In this document: piece by piece, positions 53,857 to 63,911 of the stretch | Layout of the letters: the number at the start of each line of letters is the position of its first letter | How positions within the stretch are numbered: position 1 is the first letter of the stretch | NCBI RefSeq assembly: GCF_900640175.1 | Contig: NZ_CAAAJC010000013.1 | Location: 20,033 to 84,032 of the forward strand | DNA length: 64,000 nucleotides | Origin: Legionella sp. W10-070 | Lineage (GTDB): Bacteria > Pseudomonadota > Gammaproteobacteria > Legionellales > Legionellaceae | Direction of reading: 5' to 3' | Translations under genes and position numbers: made by a program | The notes under the pieces: model-generated | Told to the model about the DNA's origin: nothing | The model's input: only the letters and a program-made list of their open reading frames with translations | Databases searched by the model: none

Positions 53857-54022
53857 CTAGGTTCTGTGAACCAAAATTTTCACAGCTGCAAATGCGGCTA
53901 ATTGGCACCATGATATCTTTGAATTCGTTAAATAGAGTCAGCTATTCGCCTCATTCAAAGACACCATGGTACTCAATCACCCACATTTTCGCTTTGCGAA
54001 AAAATTGGTTCACAGAACCCAG
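53857..54022. repeat. CTAGGTTCTGTG inverted-repeat element, family C variant
   Basis: CTAGGTTCTGTGAACCAAAATTTT at the left and TTGGTTCACAGAACCCAG at the right are inverted. The interior is unlike the two 148-bp copies, so only the termini are shared. It occupies the gap between ffh and the CorC-like gene (53773-54190), which otherwise holds no gene. Confidence 0.75.
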
Positions 54023-54190
54023 GGCAGAATCATACCATGATGAATATATTATTAAAGCTGCGGATGAAATAATGCCAGTGGTCAGAGAAAAGACTCTCCT
54101 GAAATTACCATAATGACAAGTGACTCACTTCATTGTCGGTGAGTCAATATCAGTTTAATATGTGGTGTTTAAGACTTTGAGGAAACCGCA

Positions 54191-55459
54191 GTGCAGTTTT
54201 CGCTATTAACGCTTTCAATCGTCCTCCTTATCCTGATTGTTGTTTCCGCTTTTTTTTCCGGGTCAGAAATTGGCATGATGTCACTGAACCGTTATCGGTT
54301 GCGGCATCTGGTAAAAAAGAATAACAAGCAGGCAATTCGAGTGAATCAAATGTTAACTCGCCCCGACAGATTATTGGGGGTCATCTTAATTGGTAACACG
54401 TTCGCAAATATTGTGGCTTCCATGGTGGCGACGGTGATTGGCCAGCGCTTATATGGGGATGCAGGGATGGCTATGGCTACGGTATTGCTTACCTTGCTTG
54501 TTTTAGTTTTCTCTGAAATGACGCCCAAAACCCTGGCGGCACTACATCCTCAGCAGATTGCTTTTGCTGTCTCATTACCATTAAAAATTATGCAATCAAT
54601 GATGGCGCCGATTGTCCGGATTATCAGTTGGATAAGCAATTCAATCCTCTATTTATTTGGAGTTTCTGTAGGTAAGGTACAAAGGGAAACGTTATCAGGA
54701 GAGGAGTTGCGCTCGGTTGTTCATGAAGCAGGAGGCTTTTTGCCGGTTGAGCATAAAAGCATGCTGATAAGCTTACTGGATTTAGAGCAGGCGACAGTAG
54801 AGGATATCATGATCCCCAAGGCGGATATTATTGGTCTTGATCTTGAGCAATCCTGGCATGAATTATTGGAGCAACTGGAGACAGCACAACATACCCGGTT
54901 ACCTCTTTACAGGGATACTATTGATAATCTTGTCGGTATGGTTCATGTAAGAAGCGTGCTTAACCTGGCTCTTGAAGAGCGTCTGGATATGGATAATTTA
55001 TTGAAAATTACGGATGCGCCTTACTTTATTCCCGAGGCTACACCATTAAATGTTCAGATTTTGAATTTTCGTAAAATGAAGAAGCGAAGTTGCTTTGTGG
55101 TTGATGAATATGGTGATTTGCAAGGTTTGGTCACTATGGAGGATATCCTTGAGGAGATTGTAGGTGAATTTACCACAGATATTGCTGATTTGAGCAGAGA
55201 TATCATCCAACAGGATGATGGCTCGGTGATAATTGACGCAAGTATTACCCTGCGTCATTTAAAGCGGTTGTTAAACTGGCAGTTGCCTTTATTGGGGCCA
55301 AGGACCTTAAGTGGTTTAATAATTGAGCATTTAGGCTATATCCCGCCAGCAGAGTGCTGTGTGCAAATTGAAAATTTTCGTATAGAAGTTCTCAAGGTAG
55401 GCGAAAACATGATAAAAACCGTGCGCGTGCTTAAAGTAAAGAAAAATCCCAATGGTTAG
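54191..55459 (+). CDS. CNNM/CorC-HlyC family transporter-like protein (YfjD type)
   Basis: The 422-residue protein has an N-terminal DUF21 membrane domain (about 1-180, FSGSEIGMMSLNRYRLRHL and ILIGNTFANIVASM), two CBS domains (about 205-325, EDIMIPKADIIGLD and CFVVDEYGDLQGLVTMEDILEEIVGEF), and a C-terminal CorC_HlyC domain. Members are implicated in Mg2+/Co2+ transport. The start is GTG with GAGGAAACC upstream. Confidence 0.92.
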   Translation: MQFSLLTLSIVLLILIVVSAFFSGSEIGMMSLNRYRLRHLVKKNNKQAIRVNQMLTRPDRLLGVILIGNTFANIVASMVATVIGQRLYGDAGMAMATVLLTLLVLVFSEMTPKTLAALHPQQIAFAVSLPLKIMQSMMAPIVRIISWISNSILYLFGVSVGKVQRETLSGEELRSVVHEAGGFLPVEHKSMLISLLDLEQATVEDIMIPKADIIGLDLEQSWHELLEQLETAQHTRLPLYRDTIDNLVGMVHVRSVLNLALEERLDMDNLLKITDAPYFIPEATPLNVQILNFRKMKKRSCFVVDEYGDLQGLVTMEDILEEIVGEFTTDIADLSRDIIQQDDGSVIIDASITLRHLKRLLNWQLPLLGPRTLSGLIIEHLGYIPPAECCVQIENFRIEVLKVGENMIKTVRVLKVKKNPNG

Positions 55460-55568
55460 AGGCTGTCGTTATGAGATTATCTGGCTGTAAATTGAGGCTG
55501 CTTTGATCAAATTTGCGTTTATTTTTGTTAAATAGTCTCATGACAGTGATTAACGCATCAGAAAATAG

Positions 55569-56300
55569 TCAGCTTATTTTATTAGCTTCTTTAAGGGTCA
55601 ATACATGGGCGGTAAACAAATAGCCGCCGTTTCGTATTGTTTTAATAAGTGCAGGCTTTTTAGCATCGGTTTCAATTTTTTGTCTTAGCCTGCTAATCTG
55701 TACGTCGATTCGTCGATCAAAAGGGGTCAAGTCACTATTTTTAGTGAGTTGTAATAAATATTCACGCCCTAAAACTCGCTGAGGCTGTTGTACAAAGGCG
55801 AGCAATAGCTCGTATTCTCCTGCACTTAATTGCAGTTCCTCATGGGTCATGTCATCAAAAACTTGCCTCGAGGCCGGATAAAGGCGCCAATTTGCGAATA
55901 AAAGCACTTCTTTTTCCAGTTCGGCATCTTTAGTCGCACGTTGAACCCGCCGGGTTATGGCGCTTAGGCGGGCGTGTAATTCACGGGGATGAAGGGGTTT
56001 GACTAGAAAATCATCTGCTCCTGCTTCCAGCATTTGAACACACATATTTTCATCTGCACGATCGGAAATAATTATCAATGGCACGGGGTATCGTTGGTAC
56101 AGGTTGACTATTATCGATTGGTTGGCCTGGACTAGCGCTCCGTTAATCAGTACGGCAGCCGGTGGCTCTGATTCTGTTCCCAATAATGAAAAATCAGATT
56201 GTTGAACAAGGTCATAATCAAAATTAGAAAAATACTCTATGACTTGTCCTTCCACTGGAGCATCGTCAATAATTAACAGGTATTTTCGATGCGATGACAT
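55569..56300 (-). CDS. OmpR-family response regulator with atypical receiver
   Basis: The 243-residue protein has a receiver domain (1-120) and a winged-helix DNA-binding domain (about 140-235, ELQLSAGEYELLLAFVQQPQRVLGREYLLQL, then DVQISRLRQKIE). The acidic pair (DD, 12-13) and Lys in DDFLVKP are kept, but the phospho-acceptor position is Asn53 (VLINGAL) instead of Asp. It therefore probably works without phosphorylation or by another signal. No histidine kinase gene is adjacent. AGAGGAAG precedes the ATG. Confidence 0.88.
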   Translation of the reverse strand: MSSHRKYLLIIDDAPVEGQVIEYFSNFDYDLVQQSDFSLLGTESEPPAAVLINGALVQANQSIIVNLYQRYPVPLIIISDRADENMCVQMLEAGADDFLVKPLHPRELHARLSAITRRVQRATKDAELEKEVLLFANWRLYPASRQVFDDMTHEELQLSAGEYELLLAFVQQPQRVLGREYLLQLTKNSDLTPFDRRIDVQISRLRQKIETDAKKPALIKTIRNGGYLFTAHVLTLKEANKIS

Positions 56301-56591
56301 AACTTCCTCTTATCACTATTAACAGATATGGGAATTATACTGTTTATTGTGGATTTTGCGACTGGCTCTGCAACTGGCGATTTCAGAGGATGCAGTTTTC
56401 TGAACCATTAAGTTTTTTGCCTAAGTGCCGATGATATAAAAAATATACAGATTTGTTATTTACCATTAAAATGAGAATTAAGCCGTAACATTCAAGCCAA
56501 CAAGGGCAATTTCCCTAAACATATTGAAACTGTAATGGGATGCTCAGGAGGAAGCATTCAGCTTCAGATAATGCTTGAGGAGGCACCAGGG

Positions 56592-58040
56592 ATGCGGGAC
56601 ATTAAACGGTTTGTTGCCAATTGGTTAACGGATGATGCTTGTTATGATAAAGCATTGCTTAAATATGAAATTAAACAATTAGACAGTCGTTTACAGCGGG
56701 TAATGGGTGATGGGAAAAATGCTCGTCTCAAAACGCGGGAGGCAGCACAATTTTGCTCGGAAATGGCTTTAAAATATGAGAGGCTTTTACAAATCCTTAA
56801 CCCGGATTTTATTGAAGAAGCTGATGTAATTTTGCCTGACAATATTCCCTCACGTTGTTATGTCACAATTCAAACCTTGAAGCAACAGCTGATATTAACG
56901 ACTTCCTTGGCTGGTGAAATAGAGATAGTTAGTCAGTTGAAACAGCATTATCAATACCTGCAAATTCTACTCAATGGGATGCAGCCACAATTTGTGGAGC
57001 TTAATCAACGAGCATTGACCGGTAGATTAAGAGCAATAATAGGAACGTATTCAACTTCCGAGTGGCTGTTGACTGTTGTCGCCTTTGCCAATGAGTCGGC
57101 TGAAAATTTAATGACGTCCATGGCGGTTTTAGCCCAATTGAATAACAAAGAGTTGCTGCAATTGGCTGCTTTATTTGAACAAGAGGAAATGGTATCGCTG
57201 ATTAACAGTATCTTTTTCTATAAGCTAAACCCCCATCAATTGTTTGAACAGGTTTTGCATCCTGAAAAATTGATCTCAGTCAGAACCAGGCTTTCGTTGC
57301 TTCACCATTTCATTGAAATGATACATCAGACGGTGCTTCAAGCCTTAAAACAAAGAGGGATTAGCAAAGCCAATGATTATTTGTTTCATGGGGATGAGTT
57401 GCCGCAGGGGATTGCTATTAATCCCTCCGGTGAAACAAAGGATATGATTATCCTGGCTTTGAAAGCATGGCGTCCTGTCACATTAAGTACAGGCGGCTTG
57501 CTATATAAGAGTAAGGTATATGAGCTATTTCGGGCTTATAAGTTCTGGTTTAATCCGGATTGTTTAATAGATACGGTTATGACGTTACAATTGCAGTTGG
57601 CAATGGATGCAGAGGCTATTCAGGAGCATTCTGATTTTCCTCAGCAGATGCAGCATTTGTTTCAGCAACTGTCGACCACAGAGTGTCTTGATCTTTATGG
57701 TTATTTTTCCAATAAAGACAGCCGCTATTTGATGCGGACTCTGGCTGCTGTATTAGAGGGACAGGAAATTCCCTCATTGCCGATTCCTGCCAAGGAGCAT
57801 ATGGAGGCCATTGAAGAAGTTTATAAGGCGTTAAATGTTGTGATGGAGGCTGTCCGGGACGAATTAACTAAACGCCATATCATTACCGCACCTTATGCCC
57901 GTGATAGTCACAAGCCAGTGGCTCCTGGACGTCGTAACATTAACGCAGTCAGCAGAATCATGTCACTTTATCAGCGGTCAGCTATTAATGAAAACAAAAG
58001 AATTGGCCAGTTATTCGATGAGGTCGAGGCTAACTCTTGA
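56592..58040 (+). CDS. Unknown helical protein
   Basis: The 482-residue protein is predominantly helical, soluble and without recognised motifs. The C-terminal region (about 425-482) is basic and resembles a flexible tail (RDSHKPVAPGRRNINAVSR). I selected the ATG at 56592 because GAGGAGG is eight bases upstream; the frame is open from an ATG at 56535 with no ribosome-binding site. Its end overlaps the convergent sulfatase-fold gene by 30 bases. A Legionella-specific effector is possible but unproven. Confidence 0.7.
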   Translation: MRDIKRFVANWLTDDACYDKALLKYEIKQLDSRLQRVMGDGKNARLKTREAAQFCSEMALKYERLLQILNPDFIEEADVILPDNIPSRCYVTIQTLKQQLILTTSLAGEIEIVSQLKQHYQYLQILLNGMQPQFVELNQRALTGRLRAIIGTYSTSEWLLTVVAFANESAENLMTSMAVLAQLNNKELLQLAALFEQEEMVSLINSIFFYKLNPHQLFEQVLHPEKLISVRTRLSLLHHFIEMIHQTVLQALKQRGISKANDYLFHGDELPQGIAINPSGETKDMIILALKAWRPVTLSTGGLLYKSKVYELFRAYKFWFNPDCLIDTVMTLQLQLAMDAEAIQEHSDFPQQMQHLFQQLSTTECLDLYGYFSNKDSRYLMRTLAAVLEGQEIPSLPIPAKEHMEAIEEVYKALNVVMEAVRDELTKRHIITAPYARDSHKPVAPGRRNINAVSRIMSLYQRSAINENKRIGQLFDEVEANS

Positions 58041-60059
58041 TTTAGGGTATGTAGCGAGTTCTTCTTTATAAAACTGCTGTAATTGCTTTAGCATAGGCTT
58101 AACTGGAGAAGTCTGGGCAAAAGATGAATTCAAATCGTCTGTCCATTTTCCATCACTTAAACGTAAAATAACCGTGAGGTATTCATTGTCATCAGGATAA
58201 AGAGCCACAAGCCAATCTTCCTGCAAAATGGCATATAGCTTTAATGCGTCAAGAGCAGGAAGCCTGTCTTCACGTAACTGAAGCTGATTGTTATCAGGGT
58301 TAACTCTATAAAATAATTTCCCCAGTATTCTGGCTTGCTCTTTTGAAACAATCTGGTTTGGCAGTTCGCCGCTTTCCAACAGGAAAAATCGCTGTTCTGG
58401 CAGCGAGTGGTTACTGATAATGGCATCGAATAGGGAGATACCATCAAAGTTTCTTTTAAGAGAAAGATCTAAAAAAGAATATACAGTTGGTGCGATATCA
58501 ATCAGGGCTACACGTGTCGTGATGGTTTTTGGGGTAATACCCAGTTGATTGTGTTTAAAGATCTTAAACCCAAGCAAACAATGGAATTGAGAGGGGCTGA
58601 GTAAATCAGAACCATGACCCGTGCTGATTTCCAAAGTAGTTGATGTATTGCGGATAAAATAATCTGCCAATTTGTCGGGTGTATCTCCTGTATAATTAGC
58701 ACGTTTTGTCATACGGGTTCCTGGCTCATAGAGAACCTCCCCATGATCACTGAGTAGAATGACCATGCTATTATTCAGCAACCCAGCCTGATTTAAATTA
58801 TTCAGGAAAATACCGACCTGGTTGTCTGCTTCCCGAACAGCATTCAAATAGGATTGTTCTTTTGTTTCCACAGAATATTCATCTCGTACCTCAGCAAAAG
58901 TGGACGTCGCCCATGCATAAGGCCAGTGGGGAAGAGCGAAGTGGACGGCCATAAACAAGGGTTTTTGAGGGTCCTGTTGTGTTACCGATTTTGCCAGTGC
59001 CCGATTAAAGCTCTCTGGGTAGTAAGAGAAATGGCTGGCGCGATTAATATGGTTATATGGAAATAGCCAACGGCTTATCGGTAAATTGATTAAAAAATTG
59101 CTTAAAGGAAAATCGTAAAAAGTGCCTAACAAGAGATCATTGACTCCCAGTTTAGGGGCAATAATTTCCTGGAATCCAAACTCTTTATCCATGGGGCTAA
59201 ATCGTCGTTCGTCGGTGGCAAAAACAGTATGGTAGCCTTTTTGTTGCAAGACCCAGGCAAAGCTCTCCAAATTCTTTATCTGCCCGGGAGGCATCAGATT
59301 ATATCGAACTCCATGATGAAGCGGATAAAGGCCAGTAAGGATGCTGGTCCAGGCTGCATAAGTGCGCGCCAGAGGGCTGATTGCTTCTGTAAAGTGCACA
59401 CTCTCGCCTAAAAACCGATAAAGATTGGGGGTGTCTTTTGCATTGATATTCCCAGGACCTATAGAGTCAACACCTATTATTATCAAGTTTGGAGCCTGCA
59501 GCTGACTAATGGTTTTAGCTACGGACAGTGATTGATTGCGGAAAGTAAATTCTGTAAGCGTTATCCCTGCTGACAGCAATAAGATGGCTGTCATGGTCAG
59601 CGGGTATCGAAAACAGGCTTTCAGCAGGGTATTTAGCGAGAGCAGGATGAGGCTCAGCAAAGAAAAAATCATGATTAACTTGATTAGGCTTAAAGGGATA
59701 GGGGGTATAAATATCCGGCTGAAGGTGCTCAAGGGGAAAAAATAACAATTAGTACTTAACAGGGCGGTGACAGAAAGAATGTAAATAGCAAGTTGTTTGC
59801 TATCCAGCGTGCATTTCTTGGGATAATAGGCGATCCCCCAAAGCCATAGTGTCTGCAGTAAGGTTAACAGGAGGTAAAGGAGCACCTGGATGACTCCCGC
59901 ATAAACTAATTCAAGATGAACCCATAAGGGGAGTGGTATCGCTTTAAGAAACAGAAAACTACCGCTTTGGGAAAGGACATAGAGAAACTGCAACACTAGA
60001 AAGACAAGATTATACAGGGCAAAATTAATAAAATAATGGCGGAAAGAAAATGTGTTCAC
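58011..60059 (-). CDS. Membrane-anchored sulfatase/phosphoethanolamine-transferase-fold protein
   Basis: The 682-residue protein has five N-terminal transmembrane helices (to about residue 190) and a periplasmic alkaline-phosphatase-superfamily domain. Catalytic features are the metal-binding GVDSIGP, a Thr nucleophile region ARTYAAWTSILTGLYPLHHG, and the metal-binding LLSDHGE. Related enzymes are sulfatases, LTA synthase-like and lipid A phosphoethanolamine transferases; the exact reaction is unclear. A GTG start at 60059 overlaps the DUF547 stop (GTGA), which indicates coupling; a TTG at 60092 is the other option. Confidence 0.82.
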   Translation of the reverse strand: MNTFSFRHYFINFALYNLVFLVLQFLYVLSQSGSFLFLKAIPLPLWVHLELVYAGVIQVLLYLLLTLLQTLWLWGIAYYPKKCTLDSKQLAIYILSVTALLSTNCYFFPLSTFSRIFIPPIPLSLIKLIMIFSLLSLILLSLNTLLKACFRYPLTMTAILLLSAGITLTEFTFRNQSLSVAKTISQLQAPNLIIIGVDSIGPGNINAKDTPNLYRFLGESVHFTEAISPLARTYAAWTSILTGLYPLHHGVRYNLMPPGQIKNLESFAWVLQQKGYHTVFATDERRFSPMDKEFGFQEIIAPKLGVNDLLLGTFYDFPLSNFLINLPISRWLFPYNHINRASHFSYYPESFNRALAKSVTQQDPQKPLFMAVHFALPHWPYAWATSTFAEVRDEYSVETKEQSYLNAVREADNQVGIFLNNLNQAGLLNNSMVILLSDHGEVLYEPGTRMTKRANYTGDTPDKLADYFIRNTSTTLEISTGHGSDLLSPSQFHCLLGFKIFKHNQLGITPKTITTRVALIDIAPTVYSFLDLSLKRNFDGISLFDAIISNHSLPEQRFFLLESGELPNQIVSKEQARILGKLFYRVNPDNNQLQLREDRLPALDALKLYAILQEDWLVALYPDDNEYLTVILRLSDGKWTDDLNSSFAQTSPVKPMLKQLQQFYKEELATYPKSRVSLDLIE

Positions 60060-60916
60060 GGCTTTGGAATAATTGTACTGTTTAAATGCCAATTATAGAC
60101 GTAACCATCGATAGTATTGGTATGTTTTAACTGGCTGCGTAAAGGTTCTTTGGCAAACTGTTTAAGGTGAGTGATAATATCTTGTTTTGAGCCGCCAAAA
60201 TCTTCGTTATACCAATCATAAATTTTGGATACAATCAGTTTTCCTTCTATGACCTGTACACCTCGAAGCGAGTTGATATACTCAGAGGCGACTTCATTAA
60301 GTGCAGCTTCAATTGTCTCACCCTGATAAGCTTTTTTTCGGAGGTTGGCAGCACCAATTGAACCATTATTGATTGCATAATGGGTGCGGGGGTCGTTCCA
60401 TATAGGACGGATAATGCGGTTATTAATTTCATCTAAAGATAACAAAGTACCATTAATCGTAATTAATTTGGCTCCCCAGGGTCCTATGCTGAACAGTCCG
60501 GGAGAAATGTTTATCTCTTCAACACTGCCAATAGGATAGTAATCGGCGATAACCTTCACGATGAGTGCATTGTAAAGGTTTAACCAAAAAGCAAGTTGCT
60601 CATTACGATTATAAGCATCAATATCGATGCGGCTTAGCCTGTTGATGTAATTTTTAAGTAGCTCATAGTCTGTATCGCTAAGGTTGGCGTAATCAACCAG
60701 ATTAATCCTTTCCTCGTTGGTAACAATCCGCTTATCAAGAAATAGCTGCCATTCATTATGAGTGATGGTAGCTTTGGACAGCGGGTTATTTGTTTCCCAT
60801 ATGGGCCATAGACTTTTATGAATCGGGGCACTTACGGCATTGTTGACAAAGAGTAAACAGAGAGCAAGAGCAAAGCAGTGAAGCAGAAAGTTTATTTTGT
60901 ATATAAACCTATACAT
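60056..60916 (-). CDS. DUF547 protein with lost Cys motif
   Basis: The 286-residue protein has a signal peptide or anchor (about 8-30) and a DUF547 domain (RNEQLAFWLNLYNALIVKVIADYYP). DUF547 usually contains a HFAL-x-C-x-S-x-x-C-P segment; here the equivalent THYAINNGSIGAAN has no Cys, so a thiol-based activity is unlikely. DUF547 proteins have no established function. It overlaps recR by eight bases and the sulfatase-fold gene by four, so all three may be one transcript. Confidence 0.8.
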   Translation of the reverse strand: MYRFIYKINFLLHCFALALCLLFVNNAVSAPIHKSLWPIWETNNPLSKATITHNEWQLFLDKRIVTNEERINLVDYANLSDTDYELLKNYINRLSRIDIDAYNRNEQLAFWLNLYNALIVKVIADYYPIGSVEEINISPGLFSIGPWGAKLITINGTLLSLDEINNRIIRPIWNDPRTHYAINNGSIGAANLRKKAYQGETIEAALNEVASEYINSLRGVQVIEGKLIVSKIYDWYNEDFGGSKQDIITHLKQFAKEPLRSQLKHTNTIDGYVYNWHLNSTIIPKP

Positions 60917-61502
60917 TGACTGCAGCCCGATTTCTTAGTGCATTACCAATGGTATTACTGTCTAAAAACTCCAGCTCGCCTCCAGAAGGAATACCATGTG
61001 CAAGTTGGCTGATATGTATCGGACAACCTTTCAGTAATTCATGGATAAAATGAATGGTTGTCTGGCCTTCAAGTGTAGGACTGAGGGCAAGGATAACTTC
61101 TTTTATCTGTTCTTTTTCAACAAGCGCATGGAGCCGTGGCAAGCCGATCTCTTCAGGGCCAAGGCCGTCAAGGGGCGAGATTTTTCCCATTAACACATAG
61201 TAGCAGCCATTAAAGACTCCGCTTTGTTCGATAGCCATAACGTCTGCGGGCGTCTCTACAATGCAAAGTGTCTTTAAATCACGTGCAGGGTTTTGACAAA
61301 GTCCGCACAGCTCCATCTCTGTATAATTATTGCAACGCTTACAATGTTGAATGGCATGCATTGCTTCTTCCAGACAAGAAGCAAGATGCAAGCCTCGCTG
61401 GCGTTGATATTGCAGCAAATGAAACACCATGCGCTGTGCGGATTTTGGACCAATCCCAGGCAGACAACGCAATGCATCTACCAAGCGGGTTAATGCATTC
61501 AT
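60909..61502 (-). CDS. recR: Recombination protein RecR
   Basis: RecR works with RecF/RecO to load RecA at gaps. The 197-residue protein has the helix-hairpin-helix (LPGIGPKSAQRM), the zinc finger (CKRCNNYTEMELCGLC) and the Toprim domain (CIVETPADVMAIE...). It is nine bases downstream of ebfC. Confidence 0.97.
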   Translation of the reverse strand: MNALTRLVDALRCLPGIGPKSAQRMVFHLLQYQRQRGLHLASCLEEAMHAIQHCKRCNNYTEMELCGLCQNPARDLKTLCIVETPADVMAIEQSGVFNGCYYVLMGKISPLDGLGPEEIGLPRLHALVEKEQIKEVILALSPTLEGQTTIHFIHELLKGCPIHISQLAHGIPSGGELEFLDSNTIGNALRNRAAVNV

Positions 61503-61510
61503 CAGCTGGC

Positions 61511-61849
61511 TTATTCCCTATCCTCATCTTCCATGAAGTCAGCAGGAATATTAAGACCGGCAGTTAATTCACTAATCTTTGCTTTAGACGCTTTTTCTAC
61601 CTTGCGTACTGCATCATTAACTGCAGCAGCTACCAAATCCTCCATCATTTCAACGTCTTCTTCCATTAATGAGGCACTGATTTTTACCTTTGTTACATCA
61701 TGACGCCCATTCATTTCAATTTCTACCATGCCGCTACCGGAAACACCTTTTACAATAAGCTGGCTTAATTGCTTTTGCGCTTCTTGCATACGTTGTTGCA
61801 TTTTCTGGGCTTCTTTCATCAGGTTGCCAAGATTTTGATTGATATCCAT
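61511..61849 (-). CDS. ebfC: YbaB/EbfC nucleoid-associated protein
   Basis: The 112-residue DNA-binding protein has the family pattern [20 protein letters not shown] and [20 protein letters not shown]. The dnaX-ebfC-recR order is the common gammaproteobacterial one. Confidence 0.96.
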   Translation of the reverse strand: MDINQNLGNLMKEAQKMQQRMQEAQKQLSQLIVKGVSGSGMVEIEMNGRHDVTKVKISASLMEEDVEMMEDLVAAAVNDAVRKVEKASKAKISELTAGLNIPADFMEDEDRE

Positions 61850-61879
61850 TTTGACCTCTCTTTAGGACTTATTAGTTTA

Positions 61880-63541
61880 TTATAATTCATCTTTGACAGG
61901 GACAATAGAATTTTTGACCAATTCAGCAGAAAATTCTTGTTTTATCTGCTGAAAAACAGCATCGTCCTCTATCGATTGTTCCGCGCCTTGCAAACGCTGG
62001 TTTTGCATGATTTGCTTTTGTTGTGCCGGAGACAATTGCACCGGTTCATCGGAGTTTAAAGAAATTTTAATGGCTTCTTTATAATAAGCAGTTAGAGCCT
62101 GTTCTATGCGGTTGATTATAGTTGGGGTAAATAAGGATAGATGGCCTTTGGCAACGCGAAAAAAAATGTCTTGTCCTGATTTTTCTATAAGCTCCGTATT
62201 TTCAGCCGCATTTAATGCCAGGCCTGAGAGTTTAAGCTGGCTTAATATGTCACTCCATTTTTCTTCTGTTGTGGGTTTGTTCTCGGATGTGGTGACTGCT
62301 TCAGAAGCGTTAGACTCCGTTAAAACCTGCTCCAGAAGTGGTTTCGCGGTAAAAGGGGCAGCAGGTGATTCAACTACAGGCAGATCCTGAGTAGTTGATT
62401 CTGTATTTAACCTGGTTTCGGATGCTTTTTCATAAGCAAGAACTGGTTTCTCTGCTTTGGGCGCAGGCCTGAAAGTCAGCATACGAAGCAGGACCATTTC
62501 AAAACCTATTGGCAGTGTTGGCGCCAAATGCATTTCTTCAGAGCCCTTGATAGCAATTTGATAAAATAACTGAATGTCTTCAGGGGCAAACTGCTTGGCG
62601 AGTGCACTTATCTGCGGGTCAGGATTAATTAAAGGATTATCACCTGGAATACTCTGGCTAACTGTAATTTGATGCAGATAATCAGTTAACTGCTCAAGGA
62701 CATAACGAAAGTGTCCTCCCTCACTTGCAATCTGGCGACTGTAGGAAACCAGCCGAGGCGCATCCAGGGCTGCTAACGCATGGAGTAACTGCATTGCATA
62801 ATCCTGCTGCGTATAACCTAGAATACTTTTAATTTCCTGGGCGCTTAAATTGTCGTTACAAGTTGCAATTGCTTGATCCAATAAACTTAATGCATCTCGC
62901 ATGCTGCCTTTTGCGGCTTTTGCTAGTATGTCGATTGCTTCGGGTTCAAAAGGGATATTTTCTTCATTAAGAATAGCCTGTAAATGCTGGCTAATTAATT
63001 GTGCAGGCAAATGCTTAAGGGTAAATTGCAGGCAACGTGAGAGCACGGTCACTGGTAACTTTTGCGGGTCGGTTGTTGCTAATAAAAACTTCACATGAGC
63101 AGGCGGTTCTTCCAGGGTCTTTAGCAGTGCGTTGAAGCTGTGCTGTGAAAGCATATGTACTTCATCAATCAAGTAGATTTTAAACCGACCATTTGTTGGT
63201 GCGTATTGCACATTGTCAAGAAGTTCCCGAGTATCTTCCACGCGTGTTCTTGATGCGCCGTCAATTTCGAGCAAATCAATAAAGCGGCCTTGTTCTATGG
63301 CAAGACAGGCATCACATTGAAGGCAAGGATTCGCACTGATCCCTTGCTCACAATTAAGTGCTTTTGCCAAAAGACGGGCGACACTGGTTTTACCCACGCC
63401 GCGTGTGCCGGTAAAAAGATAAGCATGATGCAATCGCTGCTGGTTAAGCGAATTGATTAATGCCTTGTTTATATGCTCCTGGCCAACCAGTTGAGAAAAG
63501 GTACGTGGTCGCCATTTACGTGCCAGTGCCAAATAGCTCAT
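61880..63541 (-). CDS. dnaX: DNA polymerase III subunit tau/gamma
   Basis: The 553-residue clamp-loader ATPase has Walker A GTRGVGKTSVARLL, the zinc module (CEQGISANPCLQCDAC), Walker B LIDEVHML and the sensor LLATTDPQKLPVTVLSRCLQF. Residues after about 370 form the variable tau-specific region. No clear A-AAA-AAG-type slippery site for making gamma was seen. It starts just downstream of the SRP RNA gene on the same strand. Confidence 0.97.
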   Translation of the reverse strand: MSYLALARKWRPRTFSQLVGQEHINKALINSLNQQRLHHAYLFTGTRGVGKTSVARLLAKALNCEQGISANPCLQCDACLAIEQGRFIDLLEIDGASRTRVEDTRELLDNVQYAPTNGRFKIYLIDEVHMLSQHSFNALLKTLEEPPAHVKFLLATTDPQKLPVTVLSRCLQFTLKHLPAQLISQHLQAILNEENIPFEPEAIDILAKAAKGSMRDALSLLDQAIATCNDNLSAQEIKSILGYTQQDYAMQLLHALAALDAPRLVSYSRQIASEGGHFRYVLEQLTDYLHQITVSQSIPGDNPLINPDPQISALAKQFAPEDIQLFYQIAIKGSEEMHLAPTLPIGFEMVLLRMLTFRPAPKAEKPVLAYEKASETRLNTESTTQDLPVVESPAAPFTAKPLLEQVLTESNASEAVTTSENKPTTEEKWSDILSQLKLSGLALNAAENTELIEKSGQDIFFRVAKGHLSLFTPTIINRIEQALTAYYKEAIKISLNSDEPVQLSPAQQKQIMQNQRLQGAEQSIEDDAVFQQIKQEFSAELVKNSIVPVKDEL

Positions 63542-63556
63542 AGGGCTTCACAAATT

Positions 63557-63670
63557 GGGTGGCAGCTCTAAGAGCCACACTCCGGCGCCCGAATCAATCG
63601 TTACCGCTGCTCCCTTCCGGGCCTGACGGGGTTCACAATCTATCGTCGCGAAGGGACCAATAGAGCCACC
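63557..63670 (-). ncRNA. ffs: Bacterial SRP RNA (4.5S type)
   Basis: On the minus strand the apical hairpin reads GTCAGGCCCGGAAGGGAGCA followed by GC, matching the Ffh-binding site. The 5' end GGTGGCTCT pairs with the 3' AGAGCTGCCACC (with small mismatches), giving a rod of about 114 nt. It lies upstream of dnaX in the same orientation, and its protein partner Ffh is encoded at 52375-53772. Confidence 0.95.
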
Positions 63671-63911
63671 ATAGTTGAGTTGCGAAGATTAGCAAAAAAT
63701 AATAAGAAGTACCAGACCTTTAGAATAAATAATGGCGCAGATAATAATTTATCTCCTGTCAAGTACATATTATAGTGGCTCATTTACCAATGATTTTTAG
63801 AAAGGAATGACGGCTTTGTGCTATACCTGACTCTATTCACATATAAAGGATAAGCAAGAAAGAGTGATAAATAGGTGATTAAAAAAATTCACAAAAAAAC
63901 AAAAAAAGTGT

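Noticed and set aside
53892..54113. 73-codon frame after ffh
   Set aside because: It spans a family C inverted-repeat element and has no coding character.
61880..63541. Programmed frameshift site in dnaX
   Set aside because: I could not find an A-rich slippery heptamer with a following stem in the expected region.
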